A stretch of 64,000 nt of DNA from Membranipora membranacea (Eukaryota; Bryozoa; Gymnolaemata; Cheilostomatida; Membraniporidae), in assembly GCA_914767715.1 (NCBI GenBank), contig OU612068.1, forward strand, positions 33,914,001 to 33,978,000. Direction: 5' to 3'. Below are positions 15,201 through 25,996 of this stretch, piece after piece; the first letter of the stretch is position 1, and each line of letters begins with the position of its first letter. The translations under genes were made by a program, and so were the position numbers. A model generated the notes under the pieces. It searched no databases and was not told where the DNA came from. It was given only the letters and a program-made list of their open reading frames with translations.

Positions 15201-18200
15201 TGCATAAATATTATGACAAGCATTGAGACCATCAACTAGGTATCATGACTCACAGACTGTCAACAGTGATATTGATAGCTCTGGTTTGATGATATATGCG
15301 CCCACAGCCAACCTAAGGACAGCACATTATTTATATACCATAGTACGGACATTTCATGTGAGCCATGGTTAGCCTTTGTTTCAGCAAAGGAAAAGGCGTT
15401 TATTGATTCCTAGCTGGCGCTGTCCAACTAGCCACAGATGTATCAGGTAAAGGGCAGGTCCACAGTGGTAATAGAAAACATGTATGAGGTCCCTGGGCCT
15501 ACAAGGATGTGATTTATGTAATATCCTGGCCACTTCCTAGATTGTACAGCAGTGAGTCACAGAGATATCACATAAATCATCTACAGACTAGACCGACCAG
15601 TGATAGAACAGCCAAGTATTGTCGACTGATGCCAACCACCATGCAGTAACATTACAGACTAGTAGGTGACTTGTATGTGGCAGGCTTATTCTTGACCATG
15701 GCTAAAGATAAACTGGACGATTTGGGTCAAAGCATTACTGTATTGGTCGGAGTCGACATTCAGTAGTTCTCCGAACCGAAGGACAAGGGCGAATGATAAG
15801 AACTCTCATCATGAGCAAGACTCAACTCAGCCCAGGGAGTAAAACCAATGAATACCCTCATTGGCCCCCTGGAAGCTGCCTTCCATCATGTAGGATTAAT
15901 TGTGACATGGCGTTTATATTCCTATGTGGGGTTTTTAAATCACCTGACATTCTTGACATTTGCATAATTTACACAACCAGTCAGAGAAGGCCACTCAAGG
16001 GATCGAGTAAAAGTAAGTGGTCAAGCAATGAATAGCTGGTGTACATGTGAGGTATTATGTAAGGTCTGCAGTCTGCGGTATGATGATGCAGAGGGGCAGC
16101 AGAGGAAAATATGACAAGTTTTTCCTTTTGAAAATGAACAGGGCAGCCAAAGCACTCGATCTATACAAGGGTTTGATTGATTGAATAAAACCACAAGACA
16201 AATTTTGATACTTTGAAGTAATGATGAATAATCATTGTGATTTCACAAAGAATTCCTCAAAAAGCTGCCCATTCATTAATTGTATGCAAACATGCACTTT
16301 CTGCATACAACCTGATTCTGAATAGTGAGCGAGCTCTTTGCTACTAACTACATGTTCTGATACATATTGTCTTCATACTGACCTCTAGGACAGGTCCAGC
16401 CCCGAGTAGAGTCTGCTCTACACCAGACCCGTGGTGATTCTGTTGTTGCTGGCCGTGTTTAGTCTGAGTTAGGTGATGTAAGAGGAAGTTAGTGTTCTCA
16501 GTCTTACCAGATCCGCTCTCACCAGATATGACTGAAAGGAAAATCAGCACAAAACTAAATAATCACTACTTACAGTGTAACATCACTACAGTGTAACATC
16601 ACTACAGTGTAACATCACTACAGTGTAACATCACTACAGTGTAACATCACTACAGTGTAACATCACTACAGTGTAACATCACTACAGTGTAACATCACTA
16701 CAGTGTAACATCACTACAGTGTAACATCACTACAGTGTAACATCACTACAGTGTAACATCACTACAGTGTAACATCACTACAGTCTAACATCACTACAGT
16801 GTAACATCACTACAGTGTAACATCACTACAGTGTAACATCACTACAGTGTAACATCACTACAGTCTTACATCACTACAGTCTAACATCACTACAGTCTAA
16901 CATTTATGTTGTACAATCATTTTAGTTGAAAACTCATGATAGTTTTTGTAAGAGCCTTTAACTCTTTGATTAAGCAGAGCTTATCATTTTTATGAGTAGT
17001 GCTTATAAAGTTCAACTGAATAATCTTTTAAAAACAGGAAATGATAATGGGATATCTAATCAGTAAAAAAACAGTGTATGTAAGCAGATTAAGGCTTGCT
17101 AAAAGATGTTCATCCCGTCTGAATTTTTTTTCCAAAATAACATACGTATTTTCTAGGCTAGTAGAAAATAGGACAAGGCTGATAAATAAAAGTGCTTATA
17201 CCAGAAGATAACTCTGATACCCACATCCATATAATCACAGTCAGTGAAATCTAAATGTGCCCAAATTTTGACCCATTTGTGAACACCAGGTGATAAAGGT
17301 TATTGTGAATAACCTGTTATCATTCATTGACTTTCAGACAAACAGTAAAGGCAGAATCTGTAAATTCACAACACAGAGAGCGGAACCACTTGATACAGAT
17401 TATAGCACTCCAGAGCGCCTTGAGTGTTTCTCAAACTGATCATAAACTACAGTTTATTGTGCAACCTAAATGTTGTTGTTTTCTTCTTAGGCTTCTAGAC
17501 CGCTGGATAGCAAATAATCGCAAGTATCAACCTTAGCTCAAAATGCCGGTCACTATTCCTGAACAGTGGTGTACGAACAGTTTGGATCGAGATCAGACCT
17601 CTGACTCCAATTCATAACCTGTTAGAACAAAGCACCTACCTATACATTGATCGGTTTGCGTGTCGAGCATTGTAGTGAAAGCTGCATTAGCGATGGCGAA
17701 TATATGAGGCGGTAGTTCCCCTTGCCTGTATCCACCATCCTGATACATTGATACATACTTGGGATTGTATATCGGGAAAAACTTGAACGGATTTATGGCT
17801 ATGAGAATAGTTCCAACATAAGTGTATATTTTGTCGGCATAAAATCGTTTCTTCAGATTATCGAGCAGAGTCTTCTCGTTGAGATCGGGTAGAGCACACA
17901 TATCAGCACAGTTCTCGCCGGCTGTTTTCTGGTCGAGGAATTTGATTAGATAAGAGTCAGATGGCACATCGACAGCGCGTGTGTTACAATCAGTCCAGGA
18001 GAGGGAGCGAAGGAACCCGCCTCCTGCACCCTTACGAACCAGATAGAATCTGTAAAATATAGATGATAATTTGTTTGACTTGACAGACAAGAAATCCCAC
18101 ATAGAGTTGTGTAAGTTGGGTAACAAAGATTGCCATCGACTTTTATGACCTTTATGACTGCATTCATACTTGGGACTGTAAGTATATATAAGTATATCCC

Positions 18201-19043
18201 AAACTCAGTCTCTCCAAGCTAATAATGACTTTATGTGAGAGAGGGTCTTATGCATGCACACTAACAATACAGTTAACATGGCTAACAAACTCAGTCTAAA
18301 TATAGTACTCATAGCAAAGATTGCTCATAGTTTGGCAGAGTAACAATGGCCACATATATTTTGATAGAGTATTTATCCTGACATCTTGTTCTGAGCTAAA
18401 TTTGTCACATCTTTCATAGAGCCTCCTTATACAACAGCCGAGTATGTAGTCGCTGATGGGTGAATTATGAGAAGAAAACCAAGGTCTGTCTGTATACCAG
18501 GGTTTGGTGAATCAATCAATTTTTCTCTCATTTGTCACTTTCACTGTCTTGTGAACGACGAATGGAGAAAAAGATGGGCTCATATGCCACTATCGTTACT
18601 CTGCAAAATCCTGAATACCATACTAACTATATACTAACTATACTAACTATATACTAACTATATACTAACTATATACTAACTATATACTAACTATATACTA
18701 ACTATATTTAGGGTAATGGTAGAAATCAAGTTCGCCCAAATCAACCAGCAACTTGTTAGATATGCACCGACCTGTATGTGGCATCTGGAGCGAGGGCTCC
18801 TCCTGTTGGCCACAGTGACTGAACCTGATACGGGATCTCAGACATATCAAGTCTTCGCTCCTTACAGAGCTGTCCGCTCGATACGAAAATCTCAGCCAGC
18901 TCATAGTTATTGTAGTTAAACTGTCTAGTTTTGTTCACAATCAGCTTGACCACATCTAGAGCTGTGTATGCAGGCTCTACTTGGATACTGATACAAGGAT
19001 CATTCCACTTTATATCCTGCAGATATACAGTAATCTGCTCCAT
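12..19043 (-). CDS. MYO9: Unconventional myosin class IX (RA domain, motor, IQ neck); C-terminal part outside window
   Basis: Actin-based motor; known class IX myosins carry a tail RhoGAP that switches off Rho at actin structures. I joined 22 coding exons by GT-AG borders and phase: 18772-19043, 17640-18049, 16383-16531, 13697-13791, 13367-13419, 12121-12220, 11469-11624, 9909-9986, 9565-9654, 9297-9400, 8875-9009, 8240-8361, 7814-7955, 7251-7341, 5903-6004, 4206-4369, 3423-3512, 3061-3252, 2364-2492, 959-1108, 378-740, 12-265. The start ATG (19041-19043) has a strong context (GCCACCACTATGG) and an in-frame TAA 12 nt upstream. Seen: RA-like N-terminus, P-loop GESGSGKT, switch [11 protein letters not shown], switch [12 protein letters not shown] helix [16 protein letters not shown] motifs and a charged helix. 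The N-terminal RA domain plus the sequence around the P-loop (LGAGPVLE) points to class IX. RhoGAP and C1 domains are expected past the left edge but not seen. Confidence 0.93.
378..740 (-). CDS. MYO9: MYO9 exon 21: IQ motif and charged helix
   Basis: Starts [10 protein letters not shown], completing an IQ motif with exon 20. About 100 residues of strongly charged E/R/K/L repeats follow (for example [20 protein letters not shown]), which suggests a coiled coil or a single alpha-helix lever extension. Low complexity limits homology inference here. Confidence 0.9.
959..1108 (-). CDS. MYO9: MYO9 exon 20: lever start and first IQ motif
   Basis: Encodes [20 protein letters not shown] then [17 protein letters not shown] (IQ-like), ending AALAIQ, the first half of the next IQ motif. 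Confidence 0.92.
1434..1831. mobile_element. Inverted-repeat MITE in MYO9 intron 19
   Basis: The ends are mirror images: GCTGCGTTTACATTAGGCCG on the left, its complement on the right, over about 25 bp, with looser AGACTG/CAGTCT-type repeats inside. There is no coding capacity. The target duplication is not clear (TAAT against TTTA), so the superfamily is unassigned. Confidence 0.75.
2364..2492 (-). CDS. MYO9: MYO9 exon 19: converter
   Basis: Encodes [20 protein letters not shown] and ends GVQVGRSK, joining exon 20 as VGRSK-VFLRE, the conserved end of the motor. Confidence 0.92.
2695..2874. repeat. 22-bp minisatellite
   Basis: Four tandem copies of CTCTGTACAAGCTCCCACCT plus TA, then more copies spaced by a CACTATCTAACATTT unit, giving a higher-order 38-bp pattern. 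It lies in MYO9 intron 18. Confidence 0.9.
2919..3005. repeat. 8-bp tandem repeat (ACTCTAGT)n
   Basis: About 11 perfect copies of an 8-bp unit in MYO9 intron 18, ending about 55 bp from the donor side of exon 18. Confidence 0.95.
3061..3252 (-). CDS. MYO9: MYO9 exon 18: actin-binding part and SH1/SH2 helix
   Basis: Encodes [31 protein letters not shown] and [20 protein letters not shown], which are the FVRCIKPN-type and SH-helix motifs. Confidence 0.95.
3423..3512 (-). CDS. MYO9: MYO9 exon 17: end of loop-2 region
   Basis: Encodes [20 protein letters not shown] and PSVSLQFQ, leading into the lower 50-kDa actin-binding part. Acceptor CTGCAG^GATTTC; 30 whole codons. Confidence 0.85.
3807..3888. 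repeat. 41-bp tandem duplication
   Basis: Two back-to-back copies of a 41-bp unit beginning near CGTAAAGCACTAGGTGCAC, nearly identical, in MYO9 intron 16. Confidence 0.85.
4206..4369 (-). CDS. MYO9: MYO9 exon 16: loop-2-region insert (acceptor uncertain)
   Basis: Encodes an acidic then very basic stretch ([14 protein letters not shown], then [18 protein letters not shown]-like). Length 164 nt fits the phases of exons 15 and 17. The acceptor (TTCTGAACCAG^GGATG) has a poor pyrimidine tract, so its 5' end may be wrong. In class IX myosins this actin-facing region is enlarged and basic. Confidence 0.65.
5903..6004 (-). CDS. MYO9: MYO9 exon 15: motor
   Basis: With the last base of exon 14 it reads [20 protein letters not shown], matching the class IX DPVAxxRWxxLR segment before loop 2. 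The phase agrees with both neighbours. Confidence 0.85.
6470..6566. repeat. Small inverted repeat, possible MITE remnant
   Basis: CCATGGAGCAA at the left is mirrored by TTGCTCCATGG at the right, about 97 bp in all, with an imperfect match inward. It lies in MYO9 intron 14. Confidence 0.5.
7251..7341 (-). CDS. MYO9: MYO9 exon 14: motor
   Basis: Encodes [31 protein letters not shown], the conserved F..KN.D.....L..L..S segment. Confidence 0.92.
7814..7955 (-). CDS. MYO9: MYO9 exon 13: motor
   Basis: Encodes [20 protein letters not shown] and [15 protein letters not shown], the conserved FxIxHYAGxVxY stretch. Confidence 0.93.
8240..8361 (-). CDS. MYO9: MYO9 exon 12: motor
   Basis: Encodes [20 protein letters not shown] and the segment [18 protein letters not shown] after the relay region. 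The donor is AA^GTAAGT. Confidence 0.93.
8875..9009 (-). CDS. MYO9: MYO9 exon 11: switch II and relay
   Basis: [20 protein letters not shown] carries switch II (DIFGFE), followed by [20 protein letters not shown] of the relay helix. Confidence 0.95.
9297..9400 (-). CDS. MYO9: MYO9 exon 10: motor
   Basis: Encodes [28 protein letters not shown], the conserved RDAxAKxLYxxxFDWxVxxIN helix. Confidence 0.94.
9565..9654 (-). CDS. MYO9: MYO9 exon 9: motor
   Basis: Encodes [29 protein letters not shown], the conserved LTxKRTxxxGE segment before the HO helix. Confidence 0.92.
9701..9743. repeat. Short hairpin in MYO9 intron 9
   Basis: ACCATAGACTTAA and its perfect complement are separated by 17 bp. 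Possibly a foldback remnant. Confidence 0.6.
9909..9986 (-). CDS. MYO9: MYO9 exon 8: motor
   Basis: Encodes [26 protein letters not shown], the segment after LLLGNVEF in class IX heads. The donor is GAT^GTGAGT. Confidence 0.9.
10698..10800. repeat. Degenerate ~15-bp tandem repeat
   Basis: Repeats of a TATGGGCRCAGTGGAC-like unit in MYO9 intron 8, about seven imperfect copies. Confidence 0.7.
11469..11624 (-). CDS. MYO9: MYO9 exon 7: motor
   Basis: Encodes [20 protein letters not shown] and the helix [16 protein letters not shown], matching the upper 50-kDa domain of myosins. The ends are in phase 0. Confidence 0.92.
12093..12112. repeat. Poly-G run (20 nt)
   Basis: Twenty consecutive G. On the coding strand of MYO9 it is a C run starting 8-9 nt inside intron 6. 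Length may be affected by sequencing error. Confidence 0.9.
12121..12220 (-). CDS. MYO9: MYO9 exon 6: motor
   Basis: Encodes [20 protein letters not shown] and [11 protein letters not shown], the conserved FHVFYxLL motor segment. The donor CAG^GTCAGA is followed 8 nt later by a 20-nt C run on the coding strand. Confidence 0.93.
13367..13419 (-). CDS. MYO9: MYO9 exon 5: motor
   Basis: 53-bp exon encoding [20 protein letters not shown]. It sits 38 bp from a 23-nt homopolymer G run (C run on the coding strand) in intron 4. Confidence 0.9.
13457..13479. repeat. Poly-G run (23 nt)
   Basis: Twenty-three consecutive G. On the coding strand of MYO9 it is a C run 38 nt upstream of exon 5, where a pyrimidine tract would lie. 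Confidence 0.9.
13697..13791 (-). CDS. MYO9: MYO9 exon 4: switch I
   Basis: [20 protein letters not shown] carries switch I (NxNSSRFGK). It joins directly to exon 3 (GPVLE-AFGNAKT) across a 2.6-kb intron. Confidence 0.94.
16383..16531 (-). CDS. MYO9: MYO9 exon 3: P-loop
   Basis: Contains the ATP-binding P-loop [20 protein letters not shown], then a glutamine/histidine-rich stretch ([10 protein letters not shown]) and LGAGPVLE. The acceptor lies about 40 bp from a 16-bp minisatellite in the preceding intron. Confidence 0.94.
16571..16903. repeat. 16-bp minisatellite, about 21 copies
   Basis: Near-identical tandem TACAGTGTAACATCAC units in MYO9 intron 2. A few copies vary at one base (TCTAAC, TCTTAC), clustered at the distal end. 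There are no spacers, so it is not an array of any other type. Confidence 0.97.
17640..18049 (-). CDS. MYO9: MYO9 exon 2: start of motor domain
   Basis: Encodes the end of the RA domain and the motor N-terminus, including [33 protein letters not shown] and YNPKYVSMY, followed by [15 protein letters not shown]. The acceptor TTTTACAG^ATTC and donor TATAG^GTAGGT are clear. Confidence 0.93.
18621..18705. repeat. 14-bp tandem repeat
   Basis: TATATACTAACTA-type units in MYO9 intron 1. On the coding strand it reads GTTAGTATATA, so it repeats a donor-like GTTAGT. Confidence 0.9.
18772..19043 (-). CDS. MYO9: MYO9 exon 1: N-terminal RA domain
   Basis: Starts [20 protein letters not shown] and carries a ubiquitin-like Ras-association fold pattern ([31 protein letters not shown]). 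The donor is ACAG^GTCGGT and the phase-2 end joins exon 2 to make [10 protein letters not shown]. An N-terminal RA domain is a known hallmark of class IX myosins. Confidence 0.9.
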
Positions 19044-20961
19044 AGTGGTGGCTTATGTGATAAGCTCTCAGGAATCCTACAAGGTATATAAGATCACATA
19101 CTAAAATGATAACAAACTAAACAGGTCGACTTGAGAAACTTCCAACTCAAGCCCATATACACCAGATAACTTCTAACATGAAGTTTTACGATGGTGACTT
19201 AAGTGTTCAGAGGTTTGACGTCTTCAATACTAATCTGCCAATAATTAGAACCACAGATCAAAATAGAAAACAAATTGGCAATCATTTTGATGATTTATTT
19301 ACCAGACGAGGTCAAAGGTGACAAACACAAAGTCACTCTGGAATGAGTAGACTGCATTCTATTACAATTTCGGAGCCATTGATTTTAATTAATTGGGATC
19401 TGAAACAAGGGATGGTTTTGACATTCACACACTGCGGTTTGATGTCACATACCTCTACAAAGCTTAAAAGATATTTGACTTACAGAAAGCTGTAGTCCTT
19501 TATCTCTGAGTACGAAGCTACATGTTTGCTGCTGCTGCTATCACGGCTAACATTTGATATGTCACCCTTATCCACAGCCGATCATAACTTATCCTGTTTC
19601 CGTTGTATCTAAAATAAAGCACAGTTATTGACTTACTGTATGATGTACGTAAAACTTGCTTATCACATAGCTTTGTGCTATCAATGTGGCATCAATTCTC
19701 TGACATGATATTACATAGTCACATGAAATGAGCACTCTGAATGAGTGACATATCAGTGAATAAATGATGGCCACTGGTAATGATGGCTAATAACCTAATA
19801 GTATCAATTACATGATTCATAATCAAGTTTTCTTGTATAAACTGTTGAATCATGATAGGCTAGCCATTTATACATCTATCCCACAGAGAATTCTATCATA
19901 AGACATTACAAGTACTATTATAGATATCCAGCTTACACCTAGTAATCATTGTCATAGAGAGGCAAGTAACTGTTTTATATGACACAGTAAAGCAAGAAAG
20001 ATTTTGCAGAGTATATTTGTTAGTTTTCTAAGTATTTTTCCCATTAGCATACAGTCATAAAGTGTATGATATCCAGGGATGTACCAATAGTGAATATACT
20101 CTTCATAATGCATAGCATATTATGGTAAATAATAATTTCCATTGGAAAAAACGACGTATGTCTACATCATGTTATATTAACAGACATTTACCCCAATAGT
20201 CCAGAAATATGATTTTCACCATTGATAAGTTGCTGTGAGCAAGCAAGACTGCCCAAGAGCTCATACTGGCGCTACAGTGTATCATGGTTTGGGCATACTT
20301 CTCATTACATTGAAAGTTGAGGGGCCCAGCAAGTACCGGATACAAACTGCAGAGGTGATCACAATGCAAACACTAGAAATAATTCAGATCAGCATCTGGG
20401 CTTCAGTATACTAATTTGTACTATTATTTGTATAGCAGGGAGCTTCTGACCATGTGATCTCTAGCGGTTACAGAACCTTGAAAAGCTTAAACCTTCGCAT
20501 GTCTAGATTTGAGCGGCTGGACTTACTCGCAAGCCTTGAGAAGTGCTCATTCTGCTGGGGTGATTCATGTTGTTATGGATCTTGAAAACATCAACGGCCT
20601 TAATCATGGAAAAAGAGAGAAAATAAGCTTGTGGTAGATCTTGGTTATAAGCTATCAAATTCCCTATTCAATCAATCTTTTTTTTTACCCAAACAACATC
20701 ATTTGGACCAAATGTCACCATTTGGGCGATGAAAACAAATTCACATCCACAAACCAGGAAAATACACACCTTGTCGGCCAACCACTACTAATGTTGTCTA
20801 TATTCAGAGTCTTCTTTAGATTGCTGTTTTGTCAACATGCCTCACCAATCTTTTACACTACCCACAAGGATCATCAGTGACACTTAATATGTCGTCACTC
20901 AGTGACTACAGCAGCCTACCAACTTCTACCCGTTCAGCAGTATTACCTGTATGCAGCCACA
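19044..20961. other. MYO9 5' flank, no gene seen
   Basis: Upstream of the MYO9 start codon. It presumably holds 5' UTR and promoter, but I see no convincing TATA-type promoter, exon or repeat. Open frames here are short and do not resemble known proteins. Confidence 0.5.
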
Positions 20962-20969
20962 GATACTAC

Positions 20970-21579
20970 CATAAGGCCACGTGACTTTTATATAGCCTGT
21001 GATTTTTGTCAGTGGGTGGGGGTGGGCGAGAAGAATGAGTATAGGGGGGACCATCAATGTAATCTCATGATACTTTTTCGATGTGTTTTTTTTCAATTTT
21101 GTGTGGGTATCTATATATATATATATCTATGTTGTTGTTTGCTTTTCTATGGCCATCTATCTATGTTAGTTTTCTTCTGGCAAGGCTTAATTATTACTTA
21201 TCTATGAGCTGGTGTGGCTTAGGGAATAAAAGGTACAGCAGTAAATTCTTGTGTATACTGATGTCCTTGTGTTGATTTGAGCTGCAAGTAGAAGGCCACT
21301 TACTTTCCACTCAAGGATTTAAAACCCTTAGGGGCTTTAAATCCTAGGTCTACTTCTTCAACTTGCCAAAAGAAAACTAACATAGATAGATGGCCATAGA
21401 AAAGCAAACAACAACATAGATATATATATATATGGGTACCCACACAAAATTGAAAAAAAAACACATCGAAAAAGGATCATGAGATTACATAGATGGTTCC
21501 CCCCTATCTCTTTCACTCATCTCCCACCCCCACCCACTGACAAAAATCACAGGCTATATCAAAGTCACGTGGCCTTATG
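20970..21579. mobile_element. Foldback (hairpin) element, copy 1
   Basis: Two arms of about 210 bp are inverted copies, with outer ends CATAAGGCCACGTGAC and its complement. Arms include a (AT)n/(TATC) stretch and a loop of about 180 bp. The flanks GATACTAC (20962-20969) and GATACTAT (21580-21587) are an 8-bp target duplication with one mismatch. A second copy is at 34071. There is no transposase. The 8-bp duplication fits hAT- or P-type mobilisation (inference). Confidence 0.92.
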
Positions 21580-21587
21580 GATACTAT

Positions 21588-24500
21588 CACAACCCCATCA
21601 ATATCCTACAATCTTCTAGCCTTGATAAAACCATCCCCTTACCTCCAATCCACAATATACTAAAGCAATAGATGTTGCTTTGTTAAAGTGCAACCAAGGT
21701 TTCAAACAACTTCTCATTGATGGCCATTGATTAATAGCAGATTGCACCTTCTGCATGGGGAAAAAGACAAAATATAATTCGGATGATTATTCAGCCAGAA
21801 TTCTTGTGAAACATTTCTTCCATCAGGTACTCAAACTCAGCTAAAAGATAATACCACATAGCAGTTTCCTGTTCCTGTTTTTATTTAGCCTGTGCTCTAT
21901 AATTATTACAGCAAAGTCTTGGAACCTCCCCTAAACTGAAGTGTTACCCAGCTTAGAGTCAGCAACTACTTTGAGTTTTGCATCGCGTAATGCACAAAGC
22001 TGATGCTGCCCAGCACATTATTTTCTACCCATTAATGCATTGCTGCGAAACCTTGGTTGCCCTTTAAGGTCTGATCAGCGCTACCTATCCCAAGTGGCCC
22101 AACAGTTTTAACTTAGGATACACTCAACTGAGAACTAAATACTATTCCACTATACTACTAGTATTATTGCAGAACTAGAACTGCTACCTATGCAATGCAA
22201 TAAACTCAATAATTTTTGGGATAGGGATATACTAATATCAGTAATCTTTGAAGACATACATACACAGCGCAAAGCTCACTGGCGTCTTTCGAAATAATGG
22301 CTATGGTGACAGCATGGCCAAAGCGCAAAGGGCTTCAAAGGCTGTCACAACATTCTCTAGTTTGTGTTTGCAGAAGAGTTGAGAAAATACAACTGAGACC
22401 AAGGCAAGTCCAATGAGAACTTCCCAACTCCAAGTATTATCCTTTGTTTGACAAGAAGGTCTTATTTCTCATAAGGTTCCTAGTTGGACTGGTCTTGATA
22501 GGCTTAACTTGCCTCTGACTATAAAGAGCAATACAAAGATACATATACACATTTGAAGGGAGCCAACTAACCGTCCGTCCTGACTTTAATGTCACTCACT
22601 CACTGAGATTGACTACTATGTATTGTACTATGTGTATATATATATAATGGTATGTATGTGTGAGGTAGGTACATCTAGCTAGTACAGTAGAGTAGAGTAG
22701 GACTAGGTAGAGTAGTCAGTAGTAGAGTAGCAGTAGTAGGTAGTGTAAGCAAGGAGCAAAACTCTCCTTGGTGTAAGGGCCATAAAGAGTTGCCTCATAT
22801 ATCTAGAAAAAGTGACATGTGTGTCACTTAAATTCCTGTGGCAAGTCCCATACTTACAGATTCTAGCGGTGTCTGGTAACAAGATCTGCACTTCTTCTCT
22901 TAACCGAATAAACCTAACCACTTTTCACTTTCACAATAACCAAGCAGATCTTTACTGCGGAAGCGGAATAGTAAAACATGTCCACATTCTGCTCATCGTA
23001 ATTTGTACCATATTCGAACAACAACAATGTGGACTAATGGATCAATTAAACAAATAATGAAGTTGTCTTCTCTTCATCTCATTCAGTCTATTCGGGGAAG
23101 ATTATCGATCATTCAAAATACTTTGTTCAGCTTATATGGATTGCCCAATGGTGGTGTTGATTACAAGTTATGCCCAATCATAATTCTAATGACATATTAA
23201 AAGTTGAGGGTGCAGAAATATTAAACTGTGCTGATCCTATTCAAGTGACAACAATTTGTTCAACCAATGAACTAAACAGTTCATTGAACTAAACTGAACC
23301 AAGAAGTCTTTTTTACTCCTTGACTGAACTAAACTAGTTCATTTGTTCAACGAACAGATCCCAAAAAAGTGGCACCGTTAAGGCATTTTGTGATATCGGA
23401 AGGCACGAGGCACCACTATATATCGAAACGAAGTTAAGACTCTGGGGAATAAGAATATTTTGGTAGTAAAAAAATCAAATATAGGGGCGCACCCGAATTG
23501 GAGGGTTTTTGAGGGGAAAACTACAAATTTGTCAAAAATTCGCCCCTTCGCATTACACTTCACACAAAGTTTTCCTGTAACAATAAATGCAATTTGCATA
23601 ATTAATATAGTATATAGATCACAATATAGTAGGTGACATAAAAATAGTTTGAAAAACTTTCTCTGATTTTTATGCTGCAGGATATTTCAAGAGCACCATA
23701 AAATTAGTAAGATATAATCATATAACTAATTGACCAACAATAGATATAGAATAAAAAACTTACTGCTGCCCTTCTTAACATGGTTGAGTACAAGTTTTAT
23801 CTGTTAAACTTTCAATTTATAATATTATGTTCCTTGACAAGTCAATGAATAGTATATTATTTTAAGAATATTTTGCATTTAAATATTTTTGTCCGATATC
23901 AGCTTCTGATTTAATAGTATCATGTAGGTCCTAAAAGAAATGGTCATTACAAGAGCTTCAAAATGGTAAACAACATTGGAACAGGGTTGGCACACATAAC
24001 AAAAAAGAAGCAAACATTTGTACTTCATGTTCGAACGGACAAAGCAGGCCTACATCAAATTTCACAAAGGAATAGTGAGCAAAAGGTCTATGGTGCAGCA
24101 CATCTGACAGATGACCAGATTAGCTTGCGTCTGGTGATGAAGTTTATTGAATATTCTTGATAGTCAAAATGCACGAGGATCCATCAGGCTAGCAGCCAAG
24201 TAATAACTTTACTGTCCCAAAAGGATACTTTGCTACCATAAGAAATACTACAAATATTACACAAGCAAGTAAACCATCTCCAGGTTTACTGTCATGGCAA
24301 TCCCCTACATAGGTTGCGAAACAAATTAAACGCAATAGAAGTGTCTTCAGTTGTCAGCCTTAACTTAACGGCTTCTGGGAGGCTAAGTGCATATTCTTCA
24401 TTGGAAACAACATGGAAGTGAGTTGAATGATGTTTCAAATGCCTAAGGGTGTGGCTGAGATTCAGCAGAGAAACCAGATAGATTGTTATCTACATGCTGA

Positions 24501-25574
24501 GCCCGATCAGGTTCTTTTAGCTATTGAAGCACAATAGACAACAACAGCTGTCAGTATGTTATAATGAAAAGACTCTCAAGAAAGCACTAAAGCAGACACA
24601 GAGCAAGACAAGAAAGACGGTGAAATTACAAAACTGATTCAAGTTCAAGCGGCTGGTCACTGGCACTCGGACTGATTCACGCAATGAGATTAACAAGACT
24701 CAATTTAAAGCATGGTACCAAACTTCAATGCTCAAATGCCAGCTTGCCTTGCACTACCGTGATCAGATAGTATTTTATCAGCCCAGTTACTTATTCCTAA
24801 GCCAGTTTTTATATGGCAGTAAGATCTCACAAGAGTCAGCGGCATTCAAAAAGCGAGGGATTTAATATCAGGTGGCTCGACCGAACCAACAGCACCACCA
24901 TCCTGAAGATGAATCTATGCTAACACGAGGTTTGGTATGTTTTGTTTTCAATTTCATCAAAGAATGTAAAATGTTGAAATTTAAAGATATTTAAGTGACA
25001 GTGAAGATGAGGCTCACCGTATACTAATCTTGCCAAAAATAATTTCCCCAATGGTGAAACATAAATTTCCAATCAGCTTTGTTGAGGGTTCGGCTTGTCA
25101 AGGTACCTGTCCACATGCTATACGTGATATGGCAAAAAATTGTGATGAATAAAGAAAAGCCACCAAGACAAGAGTTGGCACCTGAGAGCCAAAGGTGTCC
25201 TAAGTCTTTTTGTATCCCAGGTTGTCTGACAGTTTGTACCACAGGGCTGCTAGTATATACGAGGCCCCTGGTTGTGTAGGATATAGTTAATGAAGTTAGA
25301 TTAGATGAGTAAAATGTGCTCTGTGAACAGATTAAATTTTTCTATTATAAAATTTGATTTACCAAAAATGGGAACGGATGAAGCTTATTTATTTTCAATT
25401 TTTAAATAGTTTTGACATATTATTTCTAAATACAGTATATTATTTGTGCTGGTTGCTGCGTCCAAATTCGATGAACCATCACCTTTTAACAAATTCCAAA
25501 GGCTGATAAAAAATTATGATACAGCTTGTGTGGTTAGATGATTTTTAAAAACAGTAAACATGGTTTTATCTGAA
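21588..25574. other. Intergenic, no gene recognised
   Basis: No supported gene. Frames up to 73 codons are open but show no family motif, including a 65-codon one at 23963-24160. Contains (AT)n at 22635-22648, GTAGAGTAG-rich sequence at 22680-22740 and a short inverted pattern built on TGAACTAAAC at 23260-23360. Confidence 0.5.
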
Positions 25575-25576
25575 TA

Positions 25577-25996
25577 GACAGTTTTCTGAGCTCTGATTAA
25601 GGCCTCAATTTGGAGTTGTCCTCTCTCCAGTTTGGTACTTTTAACCAACGCCGCATAGGTAAAACGTGTTGAAAAGAGGATTATCTTGAAAACCGCTAAT
25701 GTTAGGATAAAAATGATTTTTGATTCAGAGTCTGCACCATAGAAAACTCATATGGTTATAGTTTGGGAAATAATCTTAGTATTTGGATAGTCAATTATAG
25801 CATTTTCCGCCTGTTTTGCCGACAATTTGGCACCATCTTGCAGACTCTGAATCAAAAATCATTTTTATCCTTACATTAGCGGTTTTCAATATAACCCTCT
25901 TTCAGCAGGTTTTTCCTATGCGGCGTGGGTTAAAAGTACCAAACTGGAGAGAGGACAACTCCGAATTGAGGCATAAATAGAGCTCAGAAAACTGTC
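25577..25996. mobile_element. TA-flanked MITE with long inverted repeats
   Basis: Arms of about 160-170 bp mirror each other. Outer ends are GACAGTTTTCTGAGCTCT and its complement, and TA occurs on both sides (25575-25576, 25997-25998). It has no coding capacity. TA duplication suggests Tc1/mariner-type mobilisation (inference). Confidence 0.85.

Noticed and set aside
16571-16903. CRISPR-like array
   Set aside because: Units are directly tandem with no spacers, and the DNA is clearly eukaryotic.
20902-21275. Open frames of 64-101 codons
   Set aside because: They lie in one arm of the hairpin element and its flank and have no family resemblance.
23963-24160. 65-codon frame as a small gene
   Set aside because: No homology I recognise, no splice or promoter context; length is expected by chance.
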